Positions 1 through 9,309 of a stretch of DNA of 64,000 nt are shown here, in pieces. The notes under the pieces are model-generated. The model was given only the letters and a program-made list of their open reading frames with translations, did not search any database and had not been told where the DNA came from. Source of the DNA: UBA7330 sp043554545. Its GTDB lineage: Bacteria; Bacteroidota; Bacteroidia; Cytophagales; Cyclobacteriaceae. Position 1 is the stretch's first letter. Each line of letters begins with the position of its first letter. A program made the translations under genes and the position numbers. Location: assembly GCA_043554545.1 (NCBI GenBank), contig CP121337.1, forward strand, positions 3,968,001 through 4,032,000, written 5' to 3'.

Positions 1-164
1 TCAATCTGCTTTTGCTCTCTATCCCTGATCTTTTTCGCCAAATCATTGGTATAGACAACTGACCCTACACCAATAATAAAGGACAGAATGAGAACAACCC
101 ATTTAAAATTGGGTCGCTCAGGATATAAGCTTACGCTGGCTACTTCTTTGAATGGTTTCACCAT
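1..164 (-). CDS. Probable sensor histidine kinase, N-terminal fragment (runs off the window)
   Basis: Only the first 54 codons are visible. Reading from the ATG at 162-164, a short cytoplasmic stretch is followed by one hydrophobic segment (about residues 22-38, WVVLILSFIIGVGSVVY) and then a charged, helix-forming stretch (TNDLAKKIRDREQKQ). This opening resembles the small single-helix sensor kinases that Bacteroidota often encode next to ABC-2 exporters, where the helix leads into a kinase core. The kinase core lies outside the window, so the assignment rests on the N-terminus and on the neighbour. It sits 22 bp downstream of the ABC permease on the same strand and is probably cotranscribed with it. 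Confidence 0.5.
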   Translation of the reverse strand, partial: MVKPFKEVASVSLYPERPNFKWVVLILSFIIGVGSVVYTNDLAKKIRDREQKQI

Positions 165-186
165 CACCAATTATTCATCATCAAAA

Positions 187-1503
187 TTACTGATTCGTCA
201 TGAACCACTTTGCTAAAACTTTATAATTCACCTTGGTGCCATGCATCAATATACCAACTCGATAAATTCTGGAGGCAAACCAAATCATGAAAACAAATCC
301 TCCTGCCATAATTACCATCGACAACAAGAGTTCCCATAATGGAACGCCAAAGGCAACACGCATCATCATGACCACCGGAGCCGTAAACGGGATCATAGAC
401 AACCAAAAAGCAAGTGTGCCATTTGGATCATCGAGCACTACTCCTAATAACACAATAGATAGAATTAGCGGTATCGTGACAGGTAGCATAAACTGCTGGG
501 CGTCAGCATCGCTATCTACAGCTGATCCTACAGCAGCAAATAAACCACCGTAAAACAGATACCCACTTATGAAGAAGAATAAAAAAGCAAGCACCACCTG
601 AGGGATATTCAGTGACTCTAGCACATCAAGCACAGGCTGTATCGGATTCTCACTAATAGGGTTCAGCTCCTGATCCAATTGCTGTAATTGTTGCACTTGC
701 TCCACTGCTGGTGGCTTAACCATCTTACCAAATACCAGACCTCCTCCAAATAATATGCATATCGTCAGTGTAATCCAGAGCAAAAGCTGCGAAAGCCCCA
801 CACTGGCAATACCAAGTACTTTTCCCATCATCAGATGAAAGGGTCGGACGGTGGCAACAATAATCTCAATAATTCTCGAACTTTTCTCTTCTATAACACC
901 TCGCATACACATGGCGCCATAGATGAAGATGAACATATAAATCATGAAAGAGGCAACATAGCCAACTACCGTAGCCCCTATTGGGCTCCCTTGTTTTTCA
1001 TTTCCATTCTCTGAAATATCATAAGCAATCACTGAAATATTGGCTTTCAACTTGTCCAATGCCTCCTGGCTGATACCTGAGCGCTTCAATTTCAGACTTT
1101 CTATCTCACTTTTAAGCTTTCTTTCAAGTTTATTCAAAGAAGAAATGCTAGGGTTTGACATCGCAAAATAAGACGCTTCGGACATAGCGTCTATGGAATG
1201 ATCTGATATAACAAGTAACCCATTGAACATGCCCTTTTGAACTGCGGTCTTGGCTTCCTCCAAATCACTAAAGAGATTATAGGTATAGTTGACCTTTTCT
1301 TCATTTTCAAAAGTGGTCTCAAATCTTCCACTCTCATCCAAAATCAATAATTCCTGTGTATCCTTCGCCTGGTCACTGACCAATACCGGAACAACCATTA
1401 TTCCTGCAAATAGCAATGGACCTACAATAGTCATGACAAGAAAAGACTTTTTTCTTACCCGGCTCAGATATTCTCTTTTAATAACCAGAAAAATGTTATG
1501 CAT
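187..1503 (-). CDS. ABC-2 type transporter permease (NatB-like)
   Basis: 438-residue membrane subunit of an ABC exporter. The N-terminus (KREYLSRVRKKSFLVMTI) is the usual opening of NatB/ABC-2 permeases, with a first helix around residues 22-43. A long extracytoplasmic loop (about 45-175) precedes a cluster of five or six helices (about 176-425). The motif RGVIEEKSSRIIEIIVATVRP around 200-220 is typical of ABC-2 permeases that carry an internal coupling helix. It overlaps the upstream ATPase gene by 8 bp, so the two are translationally coupled and should form one exporter. The substrate cannot be read from the sequence; Na+ export (NatAB) and lipid or peptide export are both possible. Confidence 0.85.
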   Translation of the reverse strand: MHNIFLVIKREYLSRVRKKSFLVMTIVGPLLFAGIMVVPVLVSDQAKDTQELLILDESGRFETTFENEEKVNYTYNLFSDLEEAKTAVQKGMFNGLLVISDHSIDAMSEASYFAMSNPSISSLNKLERKLKSEIESLKLKRSGISQEALDKLKANISVIAYDISENGNEKQGSPIGATVVGYVASFMIYMFIFIYGAMCMRGVIEEKSSRIIEIIVATVRPFHLMMGKVLGIASVGLSQLLLWITLTICILFGGGLVFGKMVKPPAVEQVQQLQQLDQELNPISENPIQPVLDVLESLNIPQVVLAFLFFFISGYLFYGGLFAAVGSAVDSDADAQQFMLPVTIPLILSIVLLGVVLDDPNGTLAFWLSMIPFTAPVVMMMRVAFGVPLWELLLSMVIMAGGFVFMIWFASRIYRVGILMHGTKVNYKVLAKWFMTNQ

Positions 1504-2407
1504 GGGTTTCTTCCTTTACGCTCTTGATAAATATCTCGTTAATAGTTGGTATTAATTCTACAAATGAATAAACGGCAGTTTGATCAATAATTGTCCTTAG
1601 CATTGAATTTGGCCCTATGTTTTGCCTATCCCTGATTTTTGTCGCCATTCTGCCAAACTCATCCATTGAAGAAGTTAAAATTTCATATTGATCAGTATGA
1701 GCCAAAGGGTCCTGATGGGTAATCAGATAAGAGCCATCTTTGAAATCATTCTTTATTTTAACCTTTGGTCCTTCCAGTATTTTTTCAGACTTATTTATCA
1801 AAGCAATGTTGTCGCATAATTCCTCTACGGACTCCATTCGGTGAGTGGAAAAAATCACCGTAGCTCCCTGATCCCTTAGCCTGAGTATTTCATCTTTTAT
1901 CAAGTTCGCATTTACTGGATCGAAACCCGAAAATGGCTCATCCAATATAAGAAGCTCAGGCTGATGCAGCACAGTAGCAATAAATTGTACCTTCTGGGCC
2001 ATTCCTTTGGAAAGGTCCTCTACCTTTTTCCTAATCCAATCTGTCAGGGAAAGGCGTTCCATCCATTCATGAATCTTTTGAGTGGCCTCCTTTTTACCCA
2101 TACCTCTCAACTGTGCCAGATAAAGCAACTGTTCTCCGACCATCATCTTTTTATACAACCCACGTTCCTCCGGCAGATAACCTATTTCACGCACCATCCG
2201 TGTGGTAATTTTTGTGCCATTCAAAAAAATATGTCCTTGGTCCTGCTCAATGATCTTCGTGATAATCCTTATCAAGGTTGTTTTCCCGGCACCATTAGGA
2301 CCTAGCAATCCGAAAATGCTCCCTTTTGGAACTTCAATACTTACATGCTTAAGCGCCTGATGTCCATTATAGGTCTTGCTTATTTCCTGAATATCTAAAA
2401 ATGTCAC
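1496..2407 (-). CDS. ABC transporter ATP-binding protein (NatA-like)
   Basis: 303-residue ATPase that powers the adjacent ABC-2 permease. It shows Walker A (GPNGAGKTT, about 36-44), the ABC signature (LSKGMAQKV, about 133-141), Walker B (LLILDEPFSGFDP, about 153-165) and the H-loop (FSTHRM). The C-terminal ~80 residues form the extra domain seen in NatA/CcmA-type exporters. The start is GTG at 2405-2407. The stop lies inside the first codons of the permease gene. Divergent to plsC, with 53 bp between them for both promoters. Confidence 0.9.
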   Translation of the reverse strand: MTFLDIQEISKTYNGHQALKHVSIEVPKGSIFGLLGPNGAGKTTLIRIITKIIEQDQGHIFLNGTKITTRMVREIGYLPEERGLYKKMMVGEQLLYLAQLRGMGKKEATQKIHEWMERLSLTDWIRKKVEDLSKGMAQKVQFIATVLHQPELLILDEPFSGFDPVNANLIKDEILRLRDQGATVIFSTHRMESVEELCDNIALINKSEKILEGPKVKIKNDFKDGSYLITHQDPLAHTDQYEILTSSMDEFGRMATKIRDRQNIGPNSMLRTIIDQTAVYSFVELIPTINEIFIKSVKEETHA

Positions 2408-2460
2408 AGTTTAATTTTTTGTTTTAATTTAATAATCAAAACGATTTCATAATAAGACTA

Positions 2461-3189
2461 GTGAAGATACTGACAAGATTATATTCCATTTACATCATCT
2501 TAGTTTTTATATGCCTCTTCCTGTGTTTTTCCCTCCCATTGCTAATTTGTGCACAAAATAATCGCTGGCATCTTTCAGCATTGAAAATCAACCATTATTG
2601 GGCAATCCTGTTTTTCAGACTTTCTTTCATCCCATATTCAATTACTAATCGACAACCCGTAAATAAACATCAACAGTATATCATATGCGCCAATCACTTC
2701 TCATACCTGGATATTCCAGCCCTCGGGCTTCTACCTATTTACTTCAAGTTTTTTGGCAAAAGTTCTATTTCAAGTATACCAATTTTCGGTTATATGTATC
2801 GTAAAATTCACCTTACGGTTGATAGGTCTAGCCTGAGAGGAAGGAAACATAGTTATAACCAGGCCAAAGCAGCATTAGCAGATGGCTTTAACCTGGCCAT
2901 TTTTCCTGAAGGAGGTATGTATTCACAAGATGCTCCACAAATGGTGGCTTTTAAGGAGGGTGCTTTCTCCTTGGCCATCGAAAACCAAATGCCCATTTTG
3001 CCTGTAACTTTTTTGTCTAATTTTCATCTATTACCTGATGATGATTCGCTTCTCATAAAATGGGGTAAATGTAAAATCATTGTCCACCAGCCTGTATTTC
3101 CTACAGGTAATGATAAACATTCATTGCAGGCATTAAAAGCAGAAGTCTATGGAATCATTCAAAATGAATTGGACAAAGCTGATAATTAG
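2461..3189 (+). CDS. plsC: 1-acyl-sn-glycerol-3-phosphate acyltransferase (PlsC family)
   Basis: 242-residue membrane acyltransferase that should transfer an acyl group to lysophosphatidic acid to make phosphatidic acid. An N-terminal hydrophobic anchor (about residues 8-31) precedes the acyltransferase signatures: NHFSYLDIP (motif I, NHxxxxD, about 78) and FPEGGMYS (motif III, EGG, about 150). The start is GTG at 2461. Length matches the family. No strong ribosome-binding site is visible, which is usual in Bacteroidota. Exact acyl-acceptor specificity is not resolved: other lysophospholipid acyltransferases share these motifs. Confidence 0.85.
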   Translation: MKILTRLYSIYIILVFICLFLCFSLPLLICAQNNRWHLSALKINHYWAILFFRLSFIPYSITNRQPVNKHQQYIICANHFSYLDIPALGLLPIYFKFFGKSSISSIPIFGYMYRKIHLTVDRSSLRGRKHSYNQAKAALADGFNLAIFPEGGMYSQDAPQMVAFKEGAFSLAIENQMPILPVTFLSNFHLLPDDDSLLIKWGKCKIIVHQPVFPTGNDKHSLQALKAEVYGIIQNELDKADN

Positions 3190-3249
3190 CGCGTTACATC
3201 TAGGTAAAAGTTGCGATGGTTAACTATTATTGTAGCTCATTTTAGAGAT

Positions 3250-3537
3250 ATGAACATCGATAAAGAAGTTTTACAAAAGATTGCACATCTGGCCCGTTTG
3301 GACCTGGACCCTAAAAAAGAGGGAGCACTAAAAGAAGATCTTGAGAAAATTCTTGATTGGGTTGAGGAGTTAAACGAGGTAGAGACTGAAGGAATAGAAC
3401 CACTCACCAACATGTCATTTGAAGTAAATGCCTTAAGGGAAGACAAAGCGGGTAAGGTTTTACCAAGAGAGAAAGGACTGAAAAATGCTCCAGCACATGA
3501 CGATCAGTATTTCCGTGTGCCCAAAGTACTTGAGTAA
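3250..3537 (+). CDS. gatC: Aspartyl/glutamyl-tRNA(Asn/Gln) amidotransferase subunit C
   Basis: 95-residue subunit of the GatCAB complex, which amidates Glu-tRNA(Gln) and/or Asp-tRNA(Asn). The sequence IAHLARLDLDPKK near the N-terminus and the later NALREDKAG and FRVPKVLE segments are classic GatC. An in-frame ATG at 3211 would add 13 residues that do not look like GatC, so I place the start at the ATG at 3250, directly before NIDKEVLQKIAHLARL. The catalytic subunit GatA is in this window at 22673-24106 on the other strand; GatB is not present. The next gene begins 2 bp after its stop. Confidence 0.92.
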   Translation: MNIDKEVLQKIAHLARLDLDPKKEGALKEDLEKILDWVEELNEVETEGIEPLTNMSFEVNALREDKAGKVLPREKGLKNAPAHDDQYFRVPKVLE

Positions 3538-3539
3538 TC

Positions 3540-6374
3540 ATGTTTGCTAAGTTCGACCAGGTTCAGAAAGTCTTTCTTGGAATCTTTGCTGTTGTGATAA
3601 TGGCATTCGGCTATTGCTACTTCATGGGGTATTCTTCTTCTATCTCATGGGAGATTATTGCCAAAGCAAATAGTGAGAACTTCATCATTCATTCCTTCCA
3701 AAAAGGCCCCTTCTTATTTGACTTCAAAGGGATGTTCTATAAGCTCTCCGAGGCCTTTAGTGCTGGTCCTATAGAACGCCACTTTCAGGTGGATGCATTG
3801 TTCTTAGCAATTGCCTTTTTCGGAGTTAGCTGCCTGCTTGCTGTGACTTCCACGCTATCTCGCACCATTTTTATTGGCACCTCAATTGTCTTTGTTTGCT
3901 TCTTCTTTTTCCTTCGACTTGACGATATAGGTGCTTTTGGATTCTCAAATACTTCCAGATATGCAACTGCCATACTTTTTCTCGCCTATCTGCTGCCTTC
4001 CTATGTATTTCAGGCATTCTGGAAAATAAAGATTTCATATAGGATACTACTGCTTAATCTAATCACGCTGATTATCTGGTTTTCTATAGGAATTAACTCT
4101 GAAATATTGATTGACCATCTGGTCACAAACAGTTACTTTTCTTTCCAGATCCTTGCCATCATATTTCTTTTCATTGTTGCAGAAGAGATTATCTTCGGCA
4201 TCCTTTTTATGGTTTCACGAGTAAAGGGAAGCCAGAATAGCGAAAAGCATTTTACGATTTTTGGCTTCACATATCTGCTACTCATCGGACTGTATTATAC
4301 GGATATGTCTGGTCTACTTGCAATTGATGCCAGATATTTCAACCCATACCTGCTTCTGGTTATTTCTACCACTGTATCAATCTGGAGTTTGTGGTACAAA
4401 AAAGATTACTTCATAAAAGTATTTGAATTAGCAAATGCCAGAATTCTCTTTTTCGCTCTTGGGATCATCACATTCTCTTTTCTTGGGCACATGTTTTTCC
4501 GTGGAAATGACCCGGGATATCAGGGATTCCAGTACTTTATCATTTACACACACCTGGCTTTTGGGACCTTCTTTTTCTTCTATATCATACTCAATTTTAT
4601 CAACCCAATGGCTAAAGGGCTTCAGGTATATAAGGTTGTTTACCATGCACAAAATTTTCCATACATCTCATCAAAATTAGCTGCCCTGGCAGCAATCACT
4701 GCTTTTTTCGTTTTATCACAAAAGGAGTCCTATTTCCTCATCAGAGGTGGCCATTACAACTATCAGGGAGCAGAAGCTGCCACCGCCGGTGATGGGAACC
4801 TTGCTGTCAGATATTATGAGGAGGCAAAAGTATTTGGATACGATAATCACTTCTCCAACTATCAGCTGGGGCATTATCACCTAAAGCGTGAAGAGCTACA
4901 AGTGGCGAATCATCGATTTCAACGGGCTACCTTCCGCTACCCTTCACCACAGGCATACATCAATCAAAGTAGAACTGCAGCGCTCATGGACGAGCATACT
5001 CAGGCTATGGTGGCGTTGAAAACAGGTCTTGTAGACTTTCCTGAAAACGGGTATCTAAGCAATAACCTGGGAGTACTGTTTATGGATATTCAGAATTTAG
5101 ATTCCGCAAGGAAATATTTAAAAGACCAATCCTCTACCGGCCGTTGGAACGAAGCTAACAATACGAATTTTTTGGTCGTTGGAAATGACCTTGACAGCTC
5201 CTCTCTAGCAGAAACTTATCAAACAGAAAATCTTGCAGTAAAATCTAACGTGCTTGCAAGCGCATTACTTTCCAACATGGAAATCAACCTACCGCTGGAT
5301 TCAAACACTTTCAACCAGAGTCAGCTACCCCTACACAAAGGCGCCTACCTGGTCAATTATTCATGGGCAAATAGAAACGCAGATGAGAGCGATTTTCTAT
5401 TGAATGCAATGAATGTCCCCATGAATGAAGAGTTGTTTCGCTCAGCCAAACAAGCCATTGCCATCCGAAGCTACCTGATAGGTAATATCAACCAGGCATT
5501 CCTACTCATGGATGATATGATCTTTCAGGGATCTAACTACTACAAAGGGCTCTTTCACAATCAGAAAGGAAAAATGGCCCTGGAACAACATATACTACCA
5601 TTAGCTCTAGAAGCGTTTGAAAAAGCATTGACTTACCATAATCAAGAGGCCCAACTAAACATTATCGCGACCCTACTGGAAATGGGTGAACTGGAAACTG
5701 CGCTTCAACGTGTGAATGAATTTGCCCAATTTGATGACTTTTTTATTGGATTGAGATTAGACATAGAAAAATTGATTTCAGGAAAAGACTTATCAGATGA
5801 AATGGCACAGTCGTATGCCTACTATCATTACAATGATCTTGAATTAGCGGATCTGAAAAGCATTTTAAGGGGTTCTGATACCTTATATGTACAGGGGCTG
5901 TGGACCAAAATATATAAAGAAAATCTTCTGGAAAACCCTAGTAGTTCACAAGAGCTAGTAAGTTTATTCGATCCATATATGGAAGGAGAGGAATGGCAGT
6001 TGCAATTATCAACCCTCGAGTTGATAAAAGGAAACGAGCTTGATTCATCCACCTTTTTAAGACTTAAAGAACAAGCCCAAATGAATGCTTTCAACGTGCC
6101 GCTGATTATTGAAATAGCTAACAGAATCTCACGAGAAAATAATTTAGAGGCCTATGAACTCTTAGTTACAGCTTCAGATGCAAATCCTAATCACCCCGAT
6201 CTGCTAAAGACCTATATCACAGAAAGTGTAAAACAAAAGTTTTTCAACTATGCGGAGTCGGGATTAGACAGATTAGAACAACTGATTCCCTTCAAGGAGT
6301 ATGTTATCTTTAGAACAGATATTATGAATCAGATTCAGAAACAAAGAAAGGATAGCTTCGGAGATTTTCAATAA
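3540..6374 (+). CDS. Large integral membrane protein with C-terminal TPR region
   Basis: 944 residues with two halves. The first ~400 residues hold about 10-12 hydrophobic helices with short loops. The C-terminal ~530 residues are hydrophilic and contain TPR-like helix pairs (for example around 425-480, with YYEEAKVFGYDNHFSNYQLGHY, and again near 660-700). The architecture resembles O-antigen-ligase- or mannosyltransferase-like membrane proteins with a periplasmic TPR domain, but I see no diagnostic active-site motif and assign no function. The start ATG follows the gatC stop by 2 bp, so the two are cotranscribed. It ends 107 bp before the ThuA-domain gene. Confidence 0.8.
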   Translation: MFAKFDQVQKVFLGIFAVVIMAFGYCYFMGYSSSISWEIIAKANSENFIIHSFQKGPFLFDFKGMFYKLSEAFSAGPIERHFQVDALFLAIAFFGVSCLLAVTSTLSRTIFIGTSIVFVCFFFFLRLDDIGAFGFSNTSRYATAILFLAYLLPSYVFQAFWKIKISYRILLLNLITLIIWFSIGINSEILIDHLVTNSYFSFQILAIIFLFIVAEEIIFGILFMVSRVKGSQNSEKHFTIFGFTYLLLIGLYYTDMSGLLAIDARYFNPYLLLVISTTVSIWSLWYKKDYFIKVFELANARILFFALGIITFSFLGHMFFRGNDPGYQGFQYFIIYTHLAFGTFFFFYIILNFINPMAKGLQVYKVVYHAQNFPYISSKLAALAAITAFFVLSQKESYFLIRGGHYNYQGAEAATAGDGNLAVRYYEEAKVFGYDNHFSNYQLGHYHLKREELQVANHRFQRATFRYPSPQAYINQSRTAALMDEHTQAMVALKTGLVDFPENGYLSNNLGVLFMDIQNLDSARKYLKDQSSTGRWNEANNTNFLVVGNDLDSSSLAETYQTENLAVKSNVLASALLSNMEINLPLDSNTFNQSQLPLHKGAYLVNYSWANRNADESDFLLNAMNVPMNEELFRSAKQAIAIRSYLIGNINQAFLLMDDMIFQGSNYYKGLFHNQKGKMALEQHILPLALEAFEKALTYHNQEAQLNIIATLLEMGELETALQRVNEFAQFDDFFIGLRLDIEKLISGKDLSDEMAQSYAYYHYNDLELADLKSILRGSDTLYVQGLWTKIYKENLLENPSSSQELVSLFDPYMEGEEWQLQLSTLELIKGNELDSSTFLRLKEQAQMNAFNVPLIIEIANRISRENNLEAYELLVTASDANPNHPDLLKTYITESVKQKFFNYAESGLDRLEQLIPFKEYVIFRTDIMNQIQKQRKDSFGDFQ

Positions 6375-6396
6375 GTACTTCTTGACTAAAATTCTG

Positions 6397-6404
6397 TAAT
6401 TTTG
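6397..6404 (+). promoter_or_regulatory. Candidate -7 box (TAATTTTG) for the ThuA-domain gene
   Basis: TAATTTTG fits the Bacteroidota TAnnTTTG -7 consensus and lies about 77 bp before the ThuA-protein start, within the only gap on this strand after the TPR gene. No convincing TTTG -33 element stands at the expected spacing, so confidence is low. Confidence 0.3.
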
Positions 6405-6481
6405 AAATGGCGAATGATGGATCAGAATTGCAATATCCATTTCGCTGAATCAAAGAGTTAACACATTGACTAATAAACAAG

Positions 6482-7396
6482 ATGATCAAATTATTTTACA
6501 CCCTGACCTGCATTCTTTTTATTTCAAGTACACTTGCCCAGGGCCTCGAAAGGTTTCCTATAGATGACCAATGGCTGGCGAAAATTGAGTCTTTAGCTCC
6601 TGCCGTACCAACAGTTAAAGCAGAGGTAAAAAAAGTGATGGTATTTTCACAACATACTGGATTTAATCACTGGACCATTCCCCACAACAACGAAATGCTA
6701 AAGATCCTGGCTAAAAAAACAGGAGCATTTGAGGTGACCATATCCAAAGACATCGACAGTTTCGATAAAAAGAATCTAAAGCAGTATGATGCCGTGATTC
6801 TAAACAATTCTAATCCTACCGGCCCCAAACGTAACCTTTTCATGGATCTATTGGTGCAATACACTAGCCTTGACGACAATACCATTGCTGAATTGGCCGC
6901 GCAATATGAGGATAACCTGATGGAATATGTTGCCAAAGGTGGAGGTCTGATGATTATGCATGGAGCCATTACCGTGCAAAACATTTCTACCGAATTCAGT
7001 AAGATGGTAGGTGGCAGTTTTGATTACCACCCTAAGCAGCAGGAAATGCACCTTAAAGAAGTTGATGCTAAGCACCCAATGGTTCAGGCATTCAAAGGAA
7101 AAGGCTTTACCCACGTAGACGAACCCTACTTTTTCAATAATGCATACTCGGACTACAATTTCAGACCGCTACTTTATATCGAAGCCGATAAAATTGAGGG
7201 TAAAAGAAAGGAAGTCAGTGACAATACTATTTATGTCTCCTGGATCAAACGCCATGGAAAGGGGAGGGTGTTCTACAGTTCACCCTCTCACAATGCCCAA
7301 AGTATGGAAAATCCTGAATTACTACAGTTCTTCCTGGATGGTATCCAATATGTAGTGGGTGATCTGCCTTGTGATGACAGTCCTATAGGCAAATAA
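6482..7396 (+). CDS. Exported ThuA-domain protein (trehalose-utilization-like)
   Basis: 304 residues beginning with a signal peptide (hydrophobic 4-18, cleavage plausible after TLAQG). The rest is a ThuA fold, related to class-I glutamine amidotransferase-like domains: a VMVFSQHTGFNHW strand-loop near the start, YDAVILNNSNP, KGGGLMIMHGAIT near 155-167, then a C-terminal segment with VSWIKRHGKGRVFYSSPSHN. These are standard ThuA landmarks. In Bacteroidota such proteins are exported and linked to sugar or glycan metabolism, but the biochemical reaction is poorly defined. Convergent with the RraA-like gene. Confidence 0.85.
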   Translation: MIKLFYTLTCILFISSTLAQGLERFPIDDQWLAKIESLAPAVPTVKAEVKKVMVFSQHTGFNHWTIPHNNEMLKILAKKTGAFEVTISKDIDSFDKKNLKQYDAVILNNSNPTGPKRNLFMDLLVQYTSLDDNTIAELAAQYEDNLMEYVAKGGGLMIMHGAITVQNISTEFSKMVGGSFDYHPKQQEMHLKEVDAKHPMVQAFKGKGFTHVDEPYFFNNAYSDYNFRPLLYIEADKIEGKRKEVSDNTIYVSWIKRHGKGRVFYSSPSHNAQSMENPELLQFFLDGIQYVVGDLPCDDSPIGK

Positions 7397-7424
7397 CTAT
7401 GAGGTAATTGGGGATGTATGTGAG

Positions 7425-7457
7425 ATCGGATATGATTCCGACCACATATGTCGTGGT
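7425..7457. other. Two adjacent short hairpins between convergent genes
   Basis: TCGGA (7426-7430) pairs with TCCGA across a 6-nt loop, and ACCAC (7441-7445) pairs with GTGGT (7453-7457). They lie directly after the ThuA gene and before the end of the RraA-like gene. Neither has a T-run, so they are only possible transcript-end structures for either strand. A further repeat, TAACTA/TAGTTA with a 5-nt loop, sits at 7543-7559, just beyond the 3' end of the RraA-like gene. Confidence 0.35.
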
Positions 7458-7569
7458 ATAATCCAGAAATTCAGCATAGTAAATTCAGAAACACTAAATA
7501 CGATTGGTAATGATAGCACGCATTAAAATCGTCACTATGAATTAACTATTGATTAGTTATTGAAGCTAA

Positions 7570-8316
7570 CTACCATTCGCCCTTTTTACCGAATTTCGTT
7601 TTTGCAGCATCCTGAAAACGCTTAGAGGCATCATCTAAGCTTTTTAGTATCTCTTCGTTTGTTTTCCCGGTGAGACTTCGAGCAACTTCAATCATGGTAT
7701 TGCATTCATTGGCATCCATAAAGCTTGCTGCTTCATTGATTCGATCCATATCATCATCTGGTATGACCATAAACCCATGCTTATCCGCATGAATCAGTGC
7801 CCCAGGACTTACCTCACAACCAAAAACCTCAACGTTCTCCCCCCAGGCTACAGGTGTGCTATATGCATGACCGACACACATTCTACTGGCCAGGGCCTTA
7901 AATCCAGCATTAGTCATTTCATCCAAATCACGTATGGCACCATCTGTGATTGTCCCCACACAACCCAGTGCACGATGAACATTGGCGTTGACCTCGCCCC
8001 AGAACGAACCCACATGATTAGGCTTATCCAGATCCTGAACTACAACAATCTTTGGCGAAGGAATACTGGCGATGTATTTACGATACTCAGTTGCGGCATC
8101 TTTTCGGTTTTTATGCCTGGGATTACTAGGCTCACAAATTACCGTTACCGCATACCCAATCATGGGTCCCATCTGCGGCATAAAATCGCGCGTTTCCTCC
8201 AGATTGAAATAACCCTTTGTTCTGTCTCTATCTGTTATCTGTTCCCAGCCATTATAAATCGTTGGTGTGTTCCAACGCTTTAATTTTAGTAATTCGCTAT
8301 ATGGTAATCGCTTCAT
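7570..8316 (-). CDS. RraA family protein (class II aldolase-like / RraA-like)
   Basis: 248 residues. The conserved RraA core is visible: GTITDGAIRDLDEM around residues 122-135, with the Arg-Asp pair used for metal and substrate binding in 4-hydroxy-4-methyl-2-oxoglutarate aldolases, and PGALIHADKHGFMVIP around 170-186. RraA-fold proteins include RNase E inhibitors and oxaloacetate decarboxylase/HMG aldolases. The residues point to the enzyme branch, but the substrate is unknown. It stands alone, with a separate promoter likely at 8317-8426, downstream of the tonB terminator. Confidence 0.8.
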   Translation of the reverse strand: MKRLPYSELLKLKRWNTPTIYNGWEQITDRDRTKGYFNLEETRDFMPQMGPMIGYAVTVICEPSNPRHKNRKDAATEYRKYIASIPSPKIVVVQDLDKPNHVGSFWGEVNANVHRALGCVGTITDGAIRDLDEMTNAGFKALASRMCVGHAYSTPVAWGENVEVFGCEVSPGALIHADKHGFMVIPDDDMDRINEAASFMDANECNTMIEVARSLTGKTNEEILKSLDDASKRFQDAAKTKFGKKGEW

Positions 8317-8426
8317 CTACAGTTATCCATTTTTATGTCTCATTTACAAGATAAAAAAATAAAAGTGTAACCTAAATAATCAATATAATATCTCTATCAT
8401 CCTTCCCCCTAAAGAATAGACGGCAT

Positions 8427-8458
8427 AAAAAAACCCCTGTCCAGTGGACAGGGGTTCA
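8427..8458 (-). terminator. Rho-independent terminator of the tonB transcript
   Basis: AACCCCTGTCC and GGACAGGGGTT form an 11-bp perfect stem with a 3-nt loop (8432-8456). On the minus strand it is followed by seven Ts (8427-8433). It lies 22 bp after the tonB stop and ends the long sprA-tonB gene run. Confidence 0.9.
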
Positions 8459-8479
8459 ATATCAAATCTAATTGTTCTC

Positions 8480-9151
8480 TTAGTTGCTTAGCTTAAAGAT
8501 AATTGGAAGTACCATTCTTACTTTAACTGGACGACCTCTTTGCTTACCGGGCTTAAATTTTGGAGACCCTCTAAGCACACGAGCTGCTTCTTCATCACAT
8601 CCAGCTCCGATACCTTTTACAGCTTCTACTTCTGTAACATTGCCATCCTTATCAACAACAAACTGAACGTATACTCTTCCCTCAATGCCCATTCTTCGAG
8701 CCTGAGATGGATACTTCATGTTGTCACCTACAAATTTGTAGAATGCCTGTAACCCTCCAGGAAATTCTGGCTGATCCTCAACAATGGTAAAAACCTGCTC
8801 TACTTCTTCTTCTTCAGGTTCGAACACTACATCTTCGATGACCGTTTCTTCTGTAACTTCGACATCAAGATCTAGTTCAATTTCTTCCTCAATTTCTTCC
8901 TCATCAGGCACCTCGATAATTTCAGGCAACTGAATTTTTGGCGGTGGTGGCGGTGGCTGCTCCGTTGGAGGTATTTCCATGATGTCTTCAAAGTCATCAT
9001 TTACTTGTCCAAGGTCTACCAATCCACTGTCATCGAATGTAGGCCATTCGAACGCAGCGATCACAAGAATAAGACTTATGCTTAACCCAAGGTTAAGGAA
9101 CATGCCGTATTTCTTGTTAAGATCGGCTTTTGGATTCTTTTTCAGTTCCAT
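8480..9151 (-). CDS. tonB: Energy transducer TonB
   Basis: 223 residues. A cytoplasmic stretch (MELKKNPKADLNKKYG) leads to one transmembrane helix (about 16-35). Then comes a periplasmic Pro-rich and Glu-rich spacer (PPTEQPPPPPP, then a run of acidic residues, about 60-125). The C-terminal TonB domain (about 135-223) contains YPSQARRMGIEGRVYVQFVVDKDG and the closing VRMVLPIIFKL. It couples the inner-membrane proton-motive force to TonB-dependent outer-membrane receptors. Last gene of the sprA run before a strong terminator. A TATATTTG sequence at 9191-9198 (minus strand) could be a -7 box for an own promoter, without a clear -33 element. Confidence 0.92.
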   Translation of the reverse strand: MELKKNPKADLNKKYGMFLNLGLSISLILVIAAFEWPTFDDSGLVDLGQVNDDFEDIMEIPPTEQPPPPPPKIQLPEIIEVPDEEEIEEEIELDLDVEVTEETVIEDVVFEPEEEEVEQVFTIVEDQPEFPGGLQAFYKFVGDNMKYPSQARRMGIEGRVYVQFVVDKDGNVTEVEAVKGIGAGCDEEAARVLRGSPKFKPGKQRGRPVKVRMVLPIIFKLSN

Positions 9152-9309
9152 ATGCTATCTATTTTATCTGTCTCCAAATTAATGTAATCTCAAATATATG
9201 TATTATAAAACTTTATTTGTCATGCTAAAAGTTCCTTTTTTTCTAAAAGTGGAAATTAGCTATTGAAATTTAAGTCATTTTTATTGAAAACGAAAATATT
9301 AGTTTGAAT

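Noticed and set aside
3211..3249. Upstream ATG extending gatC by 13 residues
   Set aside because: The added residues do not fit GatC; the ATG at 3250 sits exactly before the conserved N-terminus.
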